A stretch of 64,000 bases of DNA from positions 124,001 to 188,000 of the forward strand of contig CAJJKY010000002.1 of NCBI GenBank assembly GCA_905188195.1. The letters run 5' to 3'. This document shows, piece after piece, positions 53,754-63,089 of the stretch. The DNA comes from Streptococcus parasanguinis. GTDB lineage: Bacteria; Bacillota; Bacilli; Lactobacillales; Streptococcaceae. The first letter of the stretch is position 1; the number at the start of each line of letters is the position of its first letter. A program made the translations under genes and the position numbers. The notes under the pieces were generated by a model. It ran no database searches. It was not told the origin of the DNA and saw nothing but the letters and a program-made list of their open reading frames with translations.

Positions 53754-55700
53754 ATGAAAAAGGTAGCGATTTATCTATCAATAGTGTTTTCGTTATTATT
53801 TGTATCTTTTACGCTTTTAACGAAAAGTGTCAGTGCAGAAACGTCTAAAAAAGTAGACGTGATTAATTCTATCAATTTGAGCAATGACTCTGGGGGAGAA
53901 TTAACAGAGTCACTTGGATTGTATGATCGGTTTCGTGTGAATGCAACATTCGCATTGGAAGGAAAAAATGTCAAAGAGGGAGATACTTCCGAGTTAGTAC
54001 TAGAAAATCCCTTAATCATTGATTCTACTAGTTTTGAAATTAAGGATAAGAAAACTGGAAAAGTTATCGCTAACGCAGTAGTGGATAAGGATACCGGTAA
54101 GATTGTTTTAACCTTTACAAAATTTGTGGAAACAAAAAATGATGTGTCAGGTTCTTTCTTCTTCTACTCAATGATAGACCGACAAAAACATCCACAGGGT
54201 GGCGATGTTCCGGTTACTGTGAAGGTGAATAATAAAACCAAATTCACCGGTAAGGTAAAAGCCGGCGAAGTGGGCCAAGGCGGAAAATATATCGTCGCAA
54301 AATCAGGATGGGATGTCAACAAGGAACACAAGCAAATTGGTTTTAGAATCTCTGTTAACCGAACAGGGGAAGCTATTCCGAATGCAGTGATTACCGATAC
54401 ATTGAAATCTACAGGAGTCTCTTATACAGAAGGTAGCTTTAAAATTTATAAAGGGACCTTTAAATACGACAACGGCTGGAAGCTCGAGAACAAAACGGAT
54501 GTCACCAATGATTACGCCATTAACGTTTCAGGAAATTCATTTTCTGTCAACCTTGGTAGCTTGTCAAAAGATGATCACTTTGTGATTGAATATACAGCAG
54601 ACTTGAGCTACATGCCTGTAGATGGTGAAAAAATCGAAAATAATGTGACTATTTCTGGAAATGGTTCTGAAATTAACCATGCATCTAGTGCTGTCAAAAT
54701 CCAAATTGCAGGTGGAACCGGAGTAGCTTACGACTTTGGAATCAAGATCCATAAAGTAGACGAAAATAATAAGTCTCTTAAAGGAGCTAAGTTCCAAGTC
54801 ATTCGTGTAGCCAACAATCAACTGATTGGAGAGTTTGAAACAAATAAAGATGGTGAGATTGTTGTCAAAAACCTTTTGAGAGACCAATATATCATCAAAG
54901 AAATTTCAGCTCCAGAAGGTTATGACTTGGCAGCGGATACTGTTGTTGAAGCTAGTGAATTTCAGTCAAAAGATAAACCAGTCGACAAAACCATTGTAGA
55001 CCAAAAGACAACCACTACAACAACTACAACCACCACAACGACGACGACTACTGCAGAACCAACCACCACAACGACGACTACTGCAGAGCCAACGACAACT
55101 ACAACGACTACTGCAGAGCCAACGACAACCACAACGACTACTGCAGAGCCAACGACTACTACAACTACGACAACAGAAGAGCCGACGACTACTACAACTA
55201 CGACAACAGAAGAGCCGACGACTACTACAACTACGACAACAGAAGAGCCGACGACTACTACAACTACAACAACAGAAGAGCCGACGACTACTACAACTAC
55301 AACAACAGAAGAGCCGACGACTACTACAACCACGACAACAGAAGAGCCGACGACTACTTCAACTACAACAACAGAAGAGCCGGCGACTACTTCAACCACA
55401 ACAACAGGAGAGTCAACGACTACGACGACTACTGTAGAGCCAACAACAACCACAACGACTACTGTAGAACCAACTGCCACCACAACGACAACTCCAGAGA
55501 AACCGGTGACTCCAGGAAGTGAAGGATCAACTACGACGACCACGACTGGAAAACCAGGACCAAAAGGCGGAAACAATGGAGGAGGGCGTAAAGCGCTTCT
55601 TCCTAATACAGGAGAAGTTGCAGCAACTGGATTTGTATTCTCAGGAGCCTTTGTGTTAGCAGGTGCAGTCGTATTGAAACGAAAATTGTCTATTAAATAA
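53754..55700 (+). CDS. Thr-rich LPNTG adhesin 1 with collagen-binding-like and Cna_B domains
   Basis: 648 residues: signal peptide (cleavage after SVSA), two MSCRAMM-like Ig-type domains (about 33-185 and 190-320; the second matches the collagen-binding type, GFRISVNRTGEAIPNAVITDTL), a Cna_B/SpaA domain (about 325-410) with the isopeptide Lys in IHKVDE and Glu in IKEISAPEGY, and a stalk of about 180 residues that is over half Thr. LPNTG lies at 616 with tail and KRKLSIK. The same architecture occurs in the inverted gene at 59.9-61.7 kb. Ligand is unknown. The Thr stalk is an obvious O-glycosylation candidate. Confidence 0.9.
   Translation: MKKVAIYLSIVFSLLFVSFTLLTKSVSAETSKKVDVINSINLSNDSGGELTESLGLYDRFRVNATFALEGKNVKEGDTSELVLENPLIIDSTSFEIKDKKTGKVIANAVVDKDTGKIVLTFTKFVETKNDVSGSFFFYSMIDRQKHPQGGDVPVTVKVNNKTKFTGKVKAGEVGQGGKYIVAKSGWDVNKEHKQIGFRISVNRTGEAIPNAVITDTLKSTGVSYTEGSFKIYKGTFKYDNGWKLENKTDVTNDYAINVSGNSFSVNLGSLSKDDHFVIEYTADLSYMPVDGEKIENNVTISGNGSEINHASSAVKIQIAGGTGVAYDFGIKIHKVDENNKSLKGAKFQVIRVANNQLIGEFETNKDGEIVVKNLLRDQYIIKEISAPEGYDLAADTVVEASEFQSKDKPVDKTIVDQKTTTTTTTTTTTTTTTAEPTTTTTTTAEPTTTTTTTAEPTTTTTTTAEPTTTTTTTTEEPTTTTTTTTEEPTTTTTTTTEEPTTTTTTTTEEPTTTTTTTTEEPTTTTTTTTEEPTTTSTTTTEEPATTSTTTTGESTTTTTTVEPTTTTTTTVEPTATTTTTPEKPVTPGSEGSTTTTTTGKPGPKGGNNGGGRKALLPNTGEVAATGFVFSGAFVLAGAVVLKRKLSIK
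55003..55510 (+). repeat. tandem repeats encoding the Thr-rich stalk of adhesin 1
   Basis: Begins as almost pure ACN codons, then 30-bp units (seven Thr + AEP), then about seven 33-bp units (eight Thr + EEP) with nearly identical codons, then decayed units with VEP. All units keep the reading frame, so copy-number changes would alter stalk length without disrupting the anchor. Confidence 0.9.
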
Positions 55701-55720
55701 ACAATGAGTTTCTATATAAG

Positions 55721-55747
55721 GGGAGAGCATGAGCTCTCTCTTTTTTG
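55721..55747 (+). terminator. terminator between adhesin 1 and the glycosyltransferase
   Basis: GAGAGC pairs with GCTCTC around ATGA, followed by TCTTTTTT. It supports the downstream start at 55771 rather than 55729. Confidence 0.85.
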
Positions 55748-55770
55748 GGAATGTATTATGGAGAAAAGGG

Positions 55771-56730
55771 ATGAAATTATCAATCTTAATAACCCTCTTG
55801 AATGAGGAGCTGGTACTTCCTCAAACCCATCGTGAAATTTCTAATCAGCTTGAGCAAATGTTAGGGAAAGAGCTCTCTGATTATGAAATCCTCTACATCG
55901 ATGATGGAAGTAGTGACAAGACCTTTGAGTTAATTGAAGAATTTGCAAGAGAAAACGACCGCATCAAATATATCCGTTTCAGTCGAAATTTTGGACGAGA
56001 GAGCGGTATCTTGGCTGGTTTTAAATATGCCAGTGGGGATGCGGTGATGGTCATGGACGGGGATCTCCAGCATCCACCATACTTGATTCCCTTATTCTTA
56101 GAAGCTTATAATGAGGGCTATGATATTGTTAGTGGCCAACGAACTCGTGAAGGAGAATCTTTTGTAGGAAGTTCCTTTGCACGTTTGTTTTACTTCTTGT
56201 CAAATCGCTCCATGGATGTGCACCTAACAGATGGGAAATCTGAATTAAGACTGCTTAGCCGAAAAGCCATGGAAGCCTTTGTGTCAATGCCAGAGTACAA
56301 TCGCTTTAATAAAGGTTTGTATGAATGGATTGGTTTTAAAGAGAAAGTAATTCCTTATAAGAATGAAACCCGTAAGGCTGGAAAGAGCAAGTTTGGTTTT
56401 AAGAAATCTTTGAATTATGCGATTCAAGGAATTATTTCTTTTAATGATCGTCCTCTCCGTGTTTGTATTCAATTCGGTTTCATCTGTTTAGGGCTGGCTC
56501 TTTTATATCTAGTTTTTGAGTTTATGAAATATATCTTCGCTGCTGGGAATTATGTGAGTGGTTATTTCACAACGATTGCGGCTATTATATTATTTAGCGG
56601 AGTGCAACTCATCTTCATCGGAATTCTTGGAGAGTATATTGGCAAGATCTATTACGAAGTGAAGCGTCGTCCTCATTTCATCATTGAAGACACCAATATC
56701 GAACAAGCGAAGAAAAATCATATCGGCTAA
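55771..56730 (+). CDS. GT2 polyprenyl-phosphate glycosyltransferase (CsbB/GtrB-like)
   Basis: 319 residues. The GT-A catalytic domain has LYIDDGSSD, MDGDLQHPP (DxD-like metal site) and RSMDVHLTDGKSELRLLSRKA, followed by two C-terminal TM helices, typical of enzymes that load one sugar onto undecaprenyl phosphate at the inner leaflet. SD GGAGAAAAGGG before ATG 55771. The next gene (17 bp away) encodes YfhO, the known partner of CsbB in B. subtilis lipoteichoic acid glycosylation. Donor sugar cannot be assigned. Acceptor could be teichoic acid or the flanking Thr-rich adhesins. Confidence 0.87.
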   Translation: MKLSILITLLNEELVLPQTHREISNQLEQMLGKELSDYEILYIDDGSSDKTFELIEEFARENDRIKYIRFSRNFGRESGILAGFKYASGDAVMVMDGDLQHPPYLIPLFLEAYNEGYDIVSGQRTREGESFVGSSFARLFYFLSNRSMDVHLTDGKSELRLLSRKAMEAFVSMPEYNRFNKGLYEWIGFKEKVIPYKNETRKAGKSKFGFKKSLNYAIQGIISFNDRPLRVCIQFGFICLGLALLYLVFEFMKYIFAAGNYVSGYFTTIAAIILFSGVQLIFIGILGEYIGKIYYEVKRRPHFIIEDTNIEQAKKNHIG

Positions 56731-56747
56731 AGAAGATAGGAGAAAAC

Positions 56748-59675
56748 ATGTTAATCTGGTTCATGCGTTGGCAAGAGTTTTGGAAAAAACATCCAAAGAA
56801 AGTTCTCTATGCTGCAAGTGCCCTGCTCCCAATGACCATCATGCTCATTGTGTGGGCTTTTATAGGGATGTATCCTTTTGGGAGTAAGAGTCTGATGGCT
56901 GTTGACTTTGGACAGCAATATATCAGTTTCTTTGGCTTATTAAAAAATGCCATCTTGACGGGGGATCTATCTAGTTTGAGTTATTCTTTCACCAAGTCTC
57001 TTGGTGGAGATATGATCGGTGTGCTCGGCTACTATTTAATGAGTCCCTTCAACATCATCTACATTCTAGCTCCCCTCAAATATTTTGGGGCAGCAGTATT
57101 TTTAACTATTTGGCTTCGCTACGGGGCAATCGGTCTATCCTTTGCTTTCCTTTTAATCAAGCGCTACAAAGGATTAGAATCTAGAAAATGGTTGGTTCCA
57201 TTATTCTCGACAGCCTATGCCTTGTCAGGGATGTTGGTTTCCTATCAGATGAACGTCATCTTCTATGACGCCATGATCATGCTGCCAATTGTGATTGTGT
57301 ATTTGGAAGAATTATTAGATGGGAAATCTCCTTATCGCTATGCTTTTGCTCTGGGATTGACGGTCTTGCTTCAGTTTTACATGGGCTATATGATCTCCAT
57401 TTTCATCGCTCTGTATGCCTGCTACTATGTATCACCAAGATTGCTGATTGAAGGAGATCTAAAGGCAAAGATTAAAAACTTTAGTATCCCTTTGTTGCAA
57501 GCAGTGATTTATTCGATTATTGGGATTGCGACAGCCTCAGTCTTGCTCTTGCCTGTATTTTTCAACCTGATTGAAAGTAAGGGGCAAGTTGGCGGAGGCA
57601 TGACCTTCTCATTTGCCTTCCAAATTAACCCCTTAGATATTCTTTCTAAGTTGGTTGTTGGTGGCTTTGATACGACATCAGGCTGGTCAGCGGGTCCCAA
57701 CCTTCCCAATATTTATATTGGAGCACTCGGCTTTCTTGGTTTTATCTTTTATTTCCTATCGCAAAAAGTTGGAAAAGCCAAAAAATGGGCTGCAGGGATT
57801 GTTACCCTCATTTTCCTGATTTCCTTTGTCAATGAATTTGTCAGTAAGATATGGCATATGGGACAAAATCCAGCCGGCTTCTTCTTCCGTTTTTCTTGGC
57901 TGTTTTCATTCTTTATGCTAGTCCTGGCTTATCAAGCGATGAAGCAGAAGATCGTTATTTCCAAACGAACCAACTGCATCATCGGCTTGGGCTTGCTCTT
58001 GTCGGTAGTCTATCTCTATTTCCACCAGTATAGTTTTATCTCAAAGACTCAACCGCAAGCGATCAGCCGTTTCCTCTCTAAGTTCTCTATTCTAGGTGTT
58101 CTGGGAATAGCAGCGGTGACCTGCTTCATCTTCTATGCGTATTGGGAAAAATCTCAGAAGAGCCAATTGGAAAAAATGATCCGAATGGCTCTAGCAGCGC
58201 TCATCTTAGTGCTAGCTGCTGTCTTATTAAAGACAGGCTATCTCTTGTCGCAAGTGGGGATTACAGCGATGCTCTATCTGAGCATTCTCTTTATCCTAAA
58301 CTTTAAGATCTCACGTTTATCCATGATTGTCGTATCAGTGCTGACAATCTTCGAGTTTGGCTATAATGCCTATTTGTCCCAAGTAACATTTGGGTATGAT
58401 GATGGGCACAAGTTTGCAGATGCGACCGTTTCGGTCAAGCGTGTGACAGACAATATCCAAGAAAATGCAGATCAAAAATTCTATCGGATTGCCACAGATT
58501 TTGCCTATTCCAGAACAGTTCCTTCCTTGGTGTCCTATCCAGGTCTAAGTACCTTTAGCTCAAGTTTGGAACGTAGCACCATGGATCACTTTGCTTTCAT
58601 GGGAGATCTTGGAGTCAACGCGGCGACCCAATATTCAAATGGGACACCTTTGACAGATGCTTTATATGGTGTTCGTTACTTTATGAGTGCCAAGGATTTT
58701 GATCCCAAAGAGATTGAAGCCAATCCGGATAAGATGTACTTTTATCGATTTACAGACCGCTTTGATCTGCATCGCTATTTCACAGACAAGGTCTATGAGG
58801 ACAAGCGTTATGTCGTCTATAAGAATCCAAATTCCTTCCCACTTGCATACGGGACGAACAGTCTGGTAAGGAATATTCAATTTGGTGCCAATAATGCCTT
58901 TGCTAACCAGAATATCATTTTGAACTCCATGGAGGGGCATCAAAAGGCCAATAATGATACCGTTGAGTACTTTAAACCCTTGGCGTTCAGCTCGATCGAG
59001 ACAGAAAATGTGATTGAAGAAAAGGTCAATAAGGAAACGGGAGAAGCCATCTATAAGAGAGCGGATTCGTCAAAAGATGCCATTATTCGTTATAAGGTCA
59101 CTCCACGTACCAATTACACCTATTATTTCTTTACTCCTGTATCTTTGATCCAAAACCAAGATTACTCGGTTTTACTCAATAATAAATGGTTGCTCAATGC
59201 TAAAATTTTCACGCAAAGACAAATTTGGCAGTTGACAGATCAAACTGAAAACCAAGAAACTGTTATTGAATTTAGATTTAGAACAGATCACATCGATATG
59301 AGCAATGCAGGTGTTTATCGCGCTGACGTTGATCAAATTCAACAGGTATTAGAAAACCGTAAGAAACAAGGTTTACATGTAACCAAGTTTTCAAATACCC
59401 ATATTGTTGGTGATGTGTCTATTACAGATGATAGTAACTATATGATGACTTCCATTCCATACAGCGATGGCTGGAAAGTGAAAGTGGATGGGAAGTTTGT
59501 CAAAACCGAAAAAGCATGGAATGCATTCTTATCGTTCCCAATCTCAAAGGGAAATCATAAGGTTGAATTCGTCTTTAGACAAAAAGGAGTGATCCTAGGT
59601 GCCTTGCTATCCATTGTTTCCGTTGCTTACTTAGTCATTCAAATGAGAAGAAGTAGAAGTGATGAAGGACAATAG
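56748..59675 (+). CDS. YfhO family membrane glycosyltransferase
   Basis: 975 residues, about 12-14 TM helices in the first 600 residues with a catalytic-loop-like acidic site early on (MAVDFGQQYISFFG), then an extracellular region of about 330 residues and a final TM helix. YfhO proteins have a GT-C-like topology and transfer a lipid-linked sugar to an extracellular polymer. It would use the product of the upstream GT2 gene. SD AGGAGA. It is separated from adhesin 2 only by a repeat copy serving as terminator. Confidence 0.87.
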   Translation: MLIWFMRWQEFWKKHPKKVLYAASALLPMTIMLIVWAFIGMYPFGSKSLMAVDFGQQYISFFGLLKNAILTGDLSSLSYSFTKSLGGDMIGVLGYYLMSPFNIIYILAPLKYFGAAVFLTIWLRYGAIGLSFAFLLIKRYKGLESRKWLVPLFSTAYALSGMLVSYQMNVIFYDAMIMLPIVIVYLEELLDGKSPYRYAFALGLTVLLQFYMGYMISIFIALYACYYVSPRLLIEGDLKAKIKNFSIPLLQAVIYSIIGIATASVLLLPVFFNLIESKGQVGGGMTFSFAFQINPLDILSKLVVGGFDTTSGWSAGPNLPNIYIGALGFLGFIFYFLSQKVGKAKKWAAGIVTLIFLISFVNEFVSKIWHMGQNPAGFFFRFSWLFSFFMLVLAYQAMKQKIVISKRTNCIIGLGLLLSVVYLYFHQYSFISKTQPQAISRFLSKFSILGVLGIAAVTCFIFYAYWEKSQKSQLEKMIRMALAALILVLAAVLLKTGYLLSQVGITAMLYLSILFILNFKISRLSMIVVSVLTIFEFGYNAYLSQVTFGYDDGHKFADATVSVKRVTDNIQENADQKFYRIATDFAYSRTVPSLVSYPGLSTFSSSLERSTMDHFAFMGDLGVNAATQYSNGTPLTDALYGVRYFMSAKDFDPKEIEANPDKMYFYRFTDRFDLHRYFTDKVYEDKRYVVYKNPNSFPLAYGTNSLVRNIQFGANNAFANQNIILNSMEGHQKANNDTVEYFKPLAFSSIETENVIEEKVNKETGEAIYKRADSSKDAIIRYKVTPRTNYTYYFFTPVSLIQNQDYSVLLNNKWLLNAKIFTQRQIWQLTDQTENQETVIEFRFRTDHIDMSNAGVYRADVDQIQQVLENRKKQGLHVTKFSNTHIVGDVSITDDSNYMMTSIPYSDGWKVKVDGKFVKTEKAWNAFLSFPISKGNHKVEFVFRQKGVILGALLSIVSVAYLVIQMRRSRSDEGQ

Positions 59676-59710
59676 GATTTAAGAAAATCAAAAACAGTTA
59701 TCCACACAAA

Positions 59711-59893
59711 AAGAGAGTGGGACAGAAATCGGTAATTCGTTAGAATTCGATTTCGTCGTCCCACCTCCGCACAGTTGAGTAGGGCTGTAAAAGCTGATGA
59801 AATCAGCGTAGTAGAGCCCACTCAACCACTGCGTCTTGCTCGACAATCGAAAAATAATTAAGAGGCTAGGACTTTTGTCCCAGCCTCTTTTTT
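59711..59893 (+). repeat. ~180-bp structured intergenic repeat, copy 5
   Basis: Forward orientation, between the convergent yfhO-like gene and adhesin 2, so it can end transcription from both sides. It has a small difference near its end (AATCGAAAAATAATTAAGAGG instead of AATCCAAAGACAATTGAGAGG). Confidence 0.9.
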
Positions 59894-59916
59894 ATATGAT
59901 CCGCACATGCGAACGA

Positions 59917-61737
59917 TTAGTTATTAGAAATCTTGCGTTTCAAGATGACGGCTCCTGATAGGATAGCAACACCGATCAAGATGACACCAGTAGCGACTGC
60001 TTCACCTGTTTTTGGCAGGAATGTCTTGCGACCTCCGTTTGAAGTTGTCGTGCCAGAATCACCTGGGTTGCCAGGTTTGGTCGTATTCGTTGTTGGCCCC
60101 TCTGGCGTTGTTGTCGTAGTGGTCGTTGTAGGCACTGGTTTTTCAGACGTAGTTGTAGTCGTCGTTGTAGTTGTAGTGGTTGTCGGCGTAGGTTTTGGAC
60201 CTTCTGTCGTCGTTGTTGTAGTTGTAGGCTCTTGAGTCGTCGTTGTTGTAGTTGTAGGTTCTTCAGTTGTCGTTGAAGTTGTTGTTGACTCTGGAGTTGT
60301 TGTAGTGGTAGTAGGTGTAGGTTCCTCAGTTGTTGTCGTAGTCGTCGTCGGCTCTTGAGTTGTCGTCGTAGTGGTTGTTGGCTCTTGAGTCGTTGTAGAC
60401 GTAGTAGTCGTAGTTGTTGTAGTCGTTGTAGTCGTTGTAGTCGTTGTTTCTTCCTTCGGATTCACAATCGTTTTCGTTACTGAATGATCAGCACCAAAAT
60501 CTTCAACATTAACTACAGTATCAGCTTCTTTAATGATATGACCTGAAGGGGCTTCAATTTCAGTTAAGATATATTTATCTTTTAACAGTTTACCAACGGC
60601 AATATTACCATTTTCGTCTGATTCAAACTCACCGATAACTTGATTATTAGCTTGACGAACAACTCTAAACTTAGCACCTTTAAGTGGTTGGTTAGCATCA
60701 TCGACTTTATGAATATTGATTGAGTAAACATAACCAACACCAGCACCACCAGCAATTTGAACGGCAGCAGCATTCGTTACATTTTTGGTTTCAATACCTA
60801 GACCTTTGAGAGTTGCTTCATTTTTCAAGACCTCTCCGTCGGCAGGGTCATAATTTAAACGAACTTTATAATCAATACGATATTGGTCATTTTCAGTAAC
60901 ATCACCTAAATCGATAACAAATGATCGACCATCTTCGCTAATGGTAATCTTATGTTGGTCTGTTACATCAACTCTATCAGAGAATACCCATTCGCCAGTA
61001 TCATAAGAGAATTTACCTTTAATAATTTTAATGCTATCTTTTTCGTAAGAAGCATTCGTAAATTGCAAGTGATCTTCGATTGTAACATTCTTAATATTTT
61101 GTTTTGTACGATTGACAGAAATCGTGTATTGGATTTCCTTTTTGTCCCCTTCGTTTACCCAACTAGTCTTTGATAGAAGAAAAGGATTTCCGTCGCCGAC
61201 ACCAGTAAATGAAACTTTACCAGCAATTTTTGTCTCCCTATTAATGGTGATTTCTATTGGAACCTCACCTTTTTGTGGGTGTTTTTTGAAATCGATACGA
61301 GCGTAAAAGAAGAATGATCCGCTTGTATCTGAATGTTTTTCAACATAATCTGTATAGGTAATTGTAATGGATTTATTATCTGGGTTTACTTTAGCATCTG
61401 CTATAACTTCCTTCGTATTTATATCAAGAATTTGAAACGAACTTGAAGTAATCATCAAAGCATCTGGAACTGTAACTACAGTTGAATCCCCTGCTTTAAC
61501 ATTCTTTCCAGACAAATCGTAATCAGCGTTAATTCGGAAGGTTGCCCACTGTTTCAAGTCCCAGTCGAGAACTCCGCCTTCATTATTTGATACTTTAACA
61601 TTTTGGATTGTATCCACAAATTTCCCTGATACTGAAACCTCAGGAGTTTCTGCTGAAATCCGATTCCATCCTAAAGCGAAAAGTGTCGCCACTAAACAAA
61701 GGACAAATGAGAAAATTTTGATATTCCTATTCTTCAT
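59917..61737 (-). CDS. Thr-rich LPKTG adhesin 2, inverted paralogue of adhesin 1
   Basis: 606 residues on the minus strand. Signal peptide, two MSCRAMM-like Ig-type domains (YTISVNRTKQNIKNVTIEDHL marks the second), a Cna_B domain with IHKVDD and LTEIEAPSGH, a Thr-rich stalk with QEP/EEP spacers, and LPKTG at about 574 plus KRKISNN. The domain order matches adhesin 1, but the sequences are clearly diverged outside the motifs. ATG 61737 has AAGGGAAG upstream; the in-frame ATG at 61755 has no SD. Downstream it ends against repeat copy 5. Confidence 0.9.
   Translation of the reverse strand: MKNRNIKIFSFVLCLVATLFALGWNRISAETPEVSVSGKFVDTIQNVKVSNNEGGVLDWDLKQWATFRINADYDLSGKNVKAGDSTVVTVPDALMITSSSFQILDINTKEVIADAKVNPDNKSITITYTDYVEKHSDTSGSFFFYARIDFKKHPQKGEVPIEITINRETKIAGKVSFTGVGDGNPFLLSKTSWVNEGDKKEIQYTISVNRTKQNIKNVTIEDHLQFTNASYEKDSIKIIKGKFSYDTGEWVFSDRVDVTDQHKITISEDGRSFVIDLGDVTENDQYRIDYKVRLNYDPADGEVLKNEATLKGLGIETKNVTNAAAVQIAGGAGVGYVYSINIHKVDDANQPLKGAKFRVVRQANNQVIGEFESDENGNIAVGKLLKDKYILTEIEAPSGHIIKEADTVVNVEDFGADHSVTKTIVNPKEETTTTTTTTTTTTTTTTSTTTQEPTTTTTTTQEPTTTTTTTEEPTPTTTTTTPESTTTSTTTEEPTTTTTTTQEPTTTTTTTEGPKPTPTTTTTTTTTTTTSEKPVPTTTTTTTTPEGPTTNTTKPGNPGDSGTTTSNGGRKTFLPKTGEAVATGVILIGVAILSGAVILKRKISNN
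60085..60455 (-). repeat. Thr-stalk repeats of adhesin 2
   Basis: ACN-rich codons on the minus strand, in blocks of seven or eight Thr followed by QEP, EEP or related spacers. Less regular than in adhesin 1. Inverted relative to the adhesin 1 repeats. Confidence 0.85.
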
Positions 61738-62125
61738 CTTATCTTCCCTTTTCATAAAAAAATTAGTGCCTAATCATCAATACCTGATTACTTTTAACGA
61801 TATGGATCTTTCAAATCCTATCTGTTGGTAATTAGAATTGAGTGCTGAGACACGACCTCCATTAAATAATTTTATAGGGTAAAATATTTTACTTTTAAAA
61901 TTATTCCCTACACAGGGAATTATAGCAAAAATAATAATTGGCTTCAAGCTAAAATCGGTGAAATTAGGTGTTTTTAAGCTGTTTCATTAATTTTCACTTT
62001 CTTTTAGAAAACAACCATGAAATCATCATATAATTTACAAATAATGAAGGTGAAAAAGGAGGTTTTTACTCAAAAAATACGAATAGTAGAATTGAAGAGA
62101 CGCTAGGGCAAAGTGATGGTATAAT
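61738..62125. other. divergent intergenic region adhesin 2 / dut with dut promoter
   Basis: 425 bp to dut, very AT-rich. An extended -10 TGGTATAAT (62117-62125) precedes dut. A hairpin-like pair AGGGAATTATAG / AATTATTCCCT surrounds 61900-61925. An unused strong SD (AAAAAGGAGG, 62053-62063) has no start codon in reach. The adhesin 2 promoter must lie in the left part but is not obvious. Confidence 0.5.
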
Positions 62126-62162
62126 AGAAGAGATGGAAACTATTTAGAATGAAAGAGGAATT

Positions 62163-62612
62163 ATGATGACAAAAATTCGTGGATTTGAACTTGTATCAAG
62201 CTATACCAATCAGGACTTACTGCCAAAGCGGGAGACAGCACACGCAGCTGGTTACGACTTAAAGGTAGCCGAGCGCACGGTGATTGCTCCTGGGGAAATC
62301 GTCCTCGTCCCAACTGGGGTCAAGGCCTATATGCAAGTGGGTGAGGTGCTCTATCTCTATGACCGCTCGTCTAATCCTCGCAAGAAGGGATTGGTCTTGA
62401 TCAACTCTGTTGGGGTTATCGATGGAGACTACTACGGCAACCATGGAAATGAAGGCCATATCTTTGCTCAGATGAAAAACATTACCGACCAGGAAGTCGT
62501 CCTCGAAGTGGGAGAACGCGTGGTTCAGGCTGTCTTTGCTCCTTTCTTAATTGCGGATGGAGATGAAGCAGACGGTGTGCGGACCGGTGGCTTTGGAAGT
62601 ACGGGGAAATAA
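62163..62612 (+). CDS. dut: dUTP diphosphatase
   Basis: 149-residue trimeric-type dUTPase that removes dUTP and supplies dUMP. Motifs in order: AAGYDL, YDRSSNPRKKG (RSS), GVIDGDYYG, GERVVQAVFAPF and the C-terminal RTGGFGSTG arm that closes over the nucleotide. SD AGAGGA. Followed within 10 bp by the cysteine-hydrolase-like gene and radA, the same order as in pneumococcus. Confidence 0.93.
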   Translation: MMTKIRGFELVSSYTNQDLLPKRETAHAAGYDLKVAERTVIAPGEIVLVPTGVKAYMQVGEVLYLYDRSSNPRKKGLVLINSVGVIDGDYYGNHGNEGHIFAQMKNITDQEVVLEVGERVVQAVFAPFLIADGDEADGVRTGGFGSTGK

Positions 62613-62621
62613 AGGAATAAA

Positions 62622-63089
62622 ATGGCAGACTATTTATTAGTTGTAGACATGCAGTCAGATTACGTTGCTGTAGGAAAAGCATATCATGAAAAACTGACTG
62701 CAGCTGTAAATGACAAAATTGCTACCTATCCTAGCGACCGAGTTATCTATATTCTCAACCGTTTTTTCTGGGAGAGAAAAGATAGAAAGAAGAAATTTGC
62801 GACCGACTTGCTGGTTGTATCTTCTCGTATTTTTGAAAAGCGTCGGGCTTCTTGCTTTACTAATCCAGATTTAAAAGATCTTTTAGAGGGAAACGGTGCT
62901 AAAAGCATAGAGTTTATAGGGGTAGATGGCAATGGCTGTGTCAAGGCTTCCGTTTTGGCAGCTGTCAAGGAGAATTATCAGGTTTCTGTCGATTTGTCTG
63001 CTGTCGGAGTTGCCAACCAAAAGAAATTTCAAAATACATTGTATAAGTGGCGCTCTATAGGAGTCGCAGTAGAAGGAGAATCATCATAG
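62622..63089 (+). CDS. isochorismatase-like cysteine hydrolase
   Basis: 155 residues with the isochorismatase-fold pattern: VVDMQSDYV (Asp at residue ~9), a central Lys region, and GVDGNGCVKASVLAA with a likely nucleophilic Cys. It resembles nicotinamidase-type hydrolases, but the substrate is unknown. The usual cis-peptide motif before the Cys is altered (VDGNGC). It lies between dut and radA, and its stop codon overlaps the proposed radA start region. SD AAAGGAAT. Confidence 0.75.
   Translation: MADYLLVVDMQSDYVAVGKAYHEKLTAAVNDKIATYPSDRVIYILNRFFWERKDRKKKFATDLLVVSSRIFEKRRASCFTNPDLKDLLEGNGAKSIEFIGVDGNGCVKASVLAAVKENYQVSVDLSAVGVANQKKFQNTLYKWRSIGVAVEGESS

Noticed and set aside
54962..55576. Minus-strand ORF of 204 residues rich in Val
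   Set aside because: It is the complement of the Thr-codon repeats of adhesin 1 (ACN read backwards gives GTN), with no SD or family motifs.
59933..60235. Plus-strand ORF rich in Val opposite adhesin 2
   Set aside because: Same artefact: complement of the Thr-stalk and anchor of adhesin 2.
63047..63082. GTG at 63047 as radA start
   Set aside because: It lies inside the upstream gene without an SD and would add 12 residues of Arg/Ser-rich sequence not expected in RadA.
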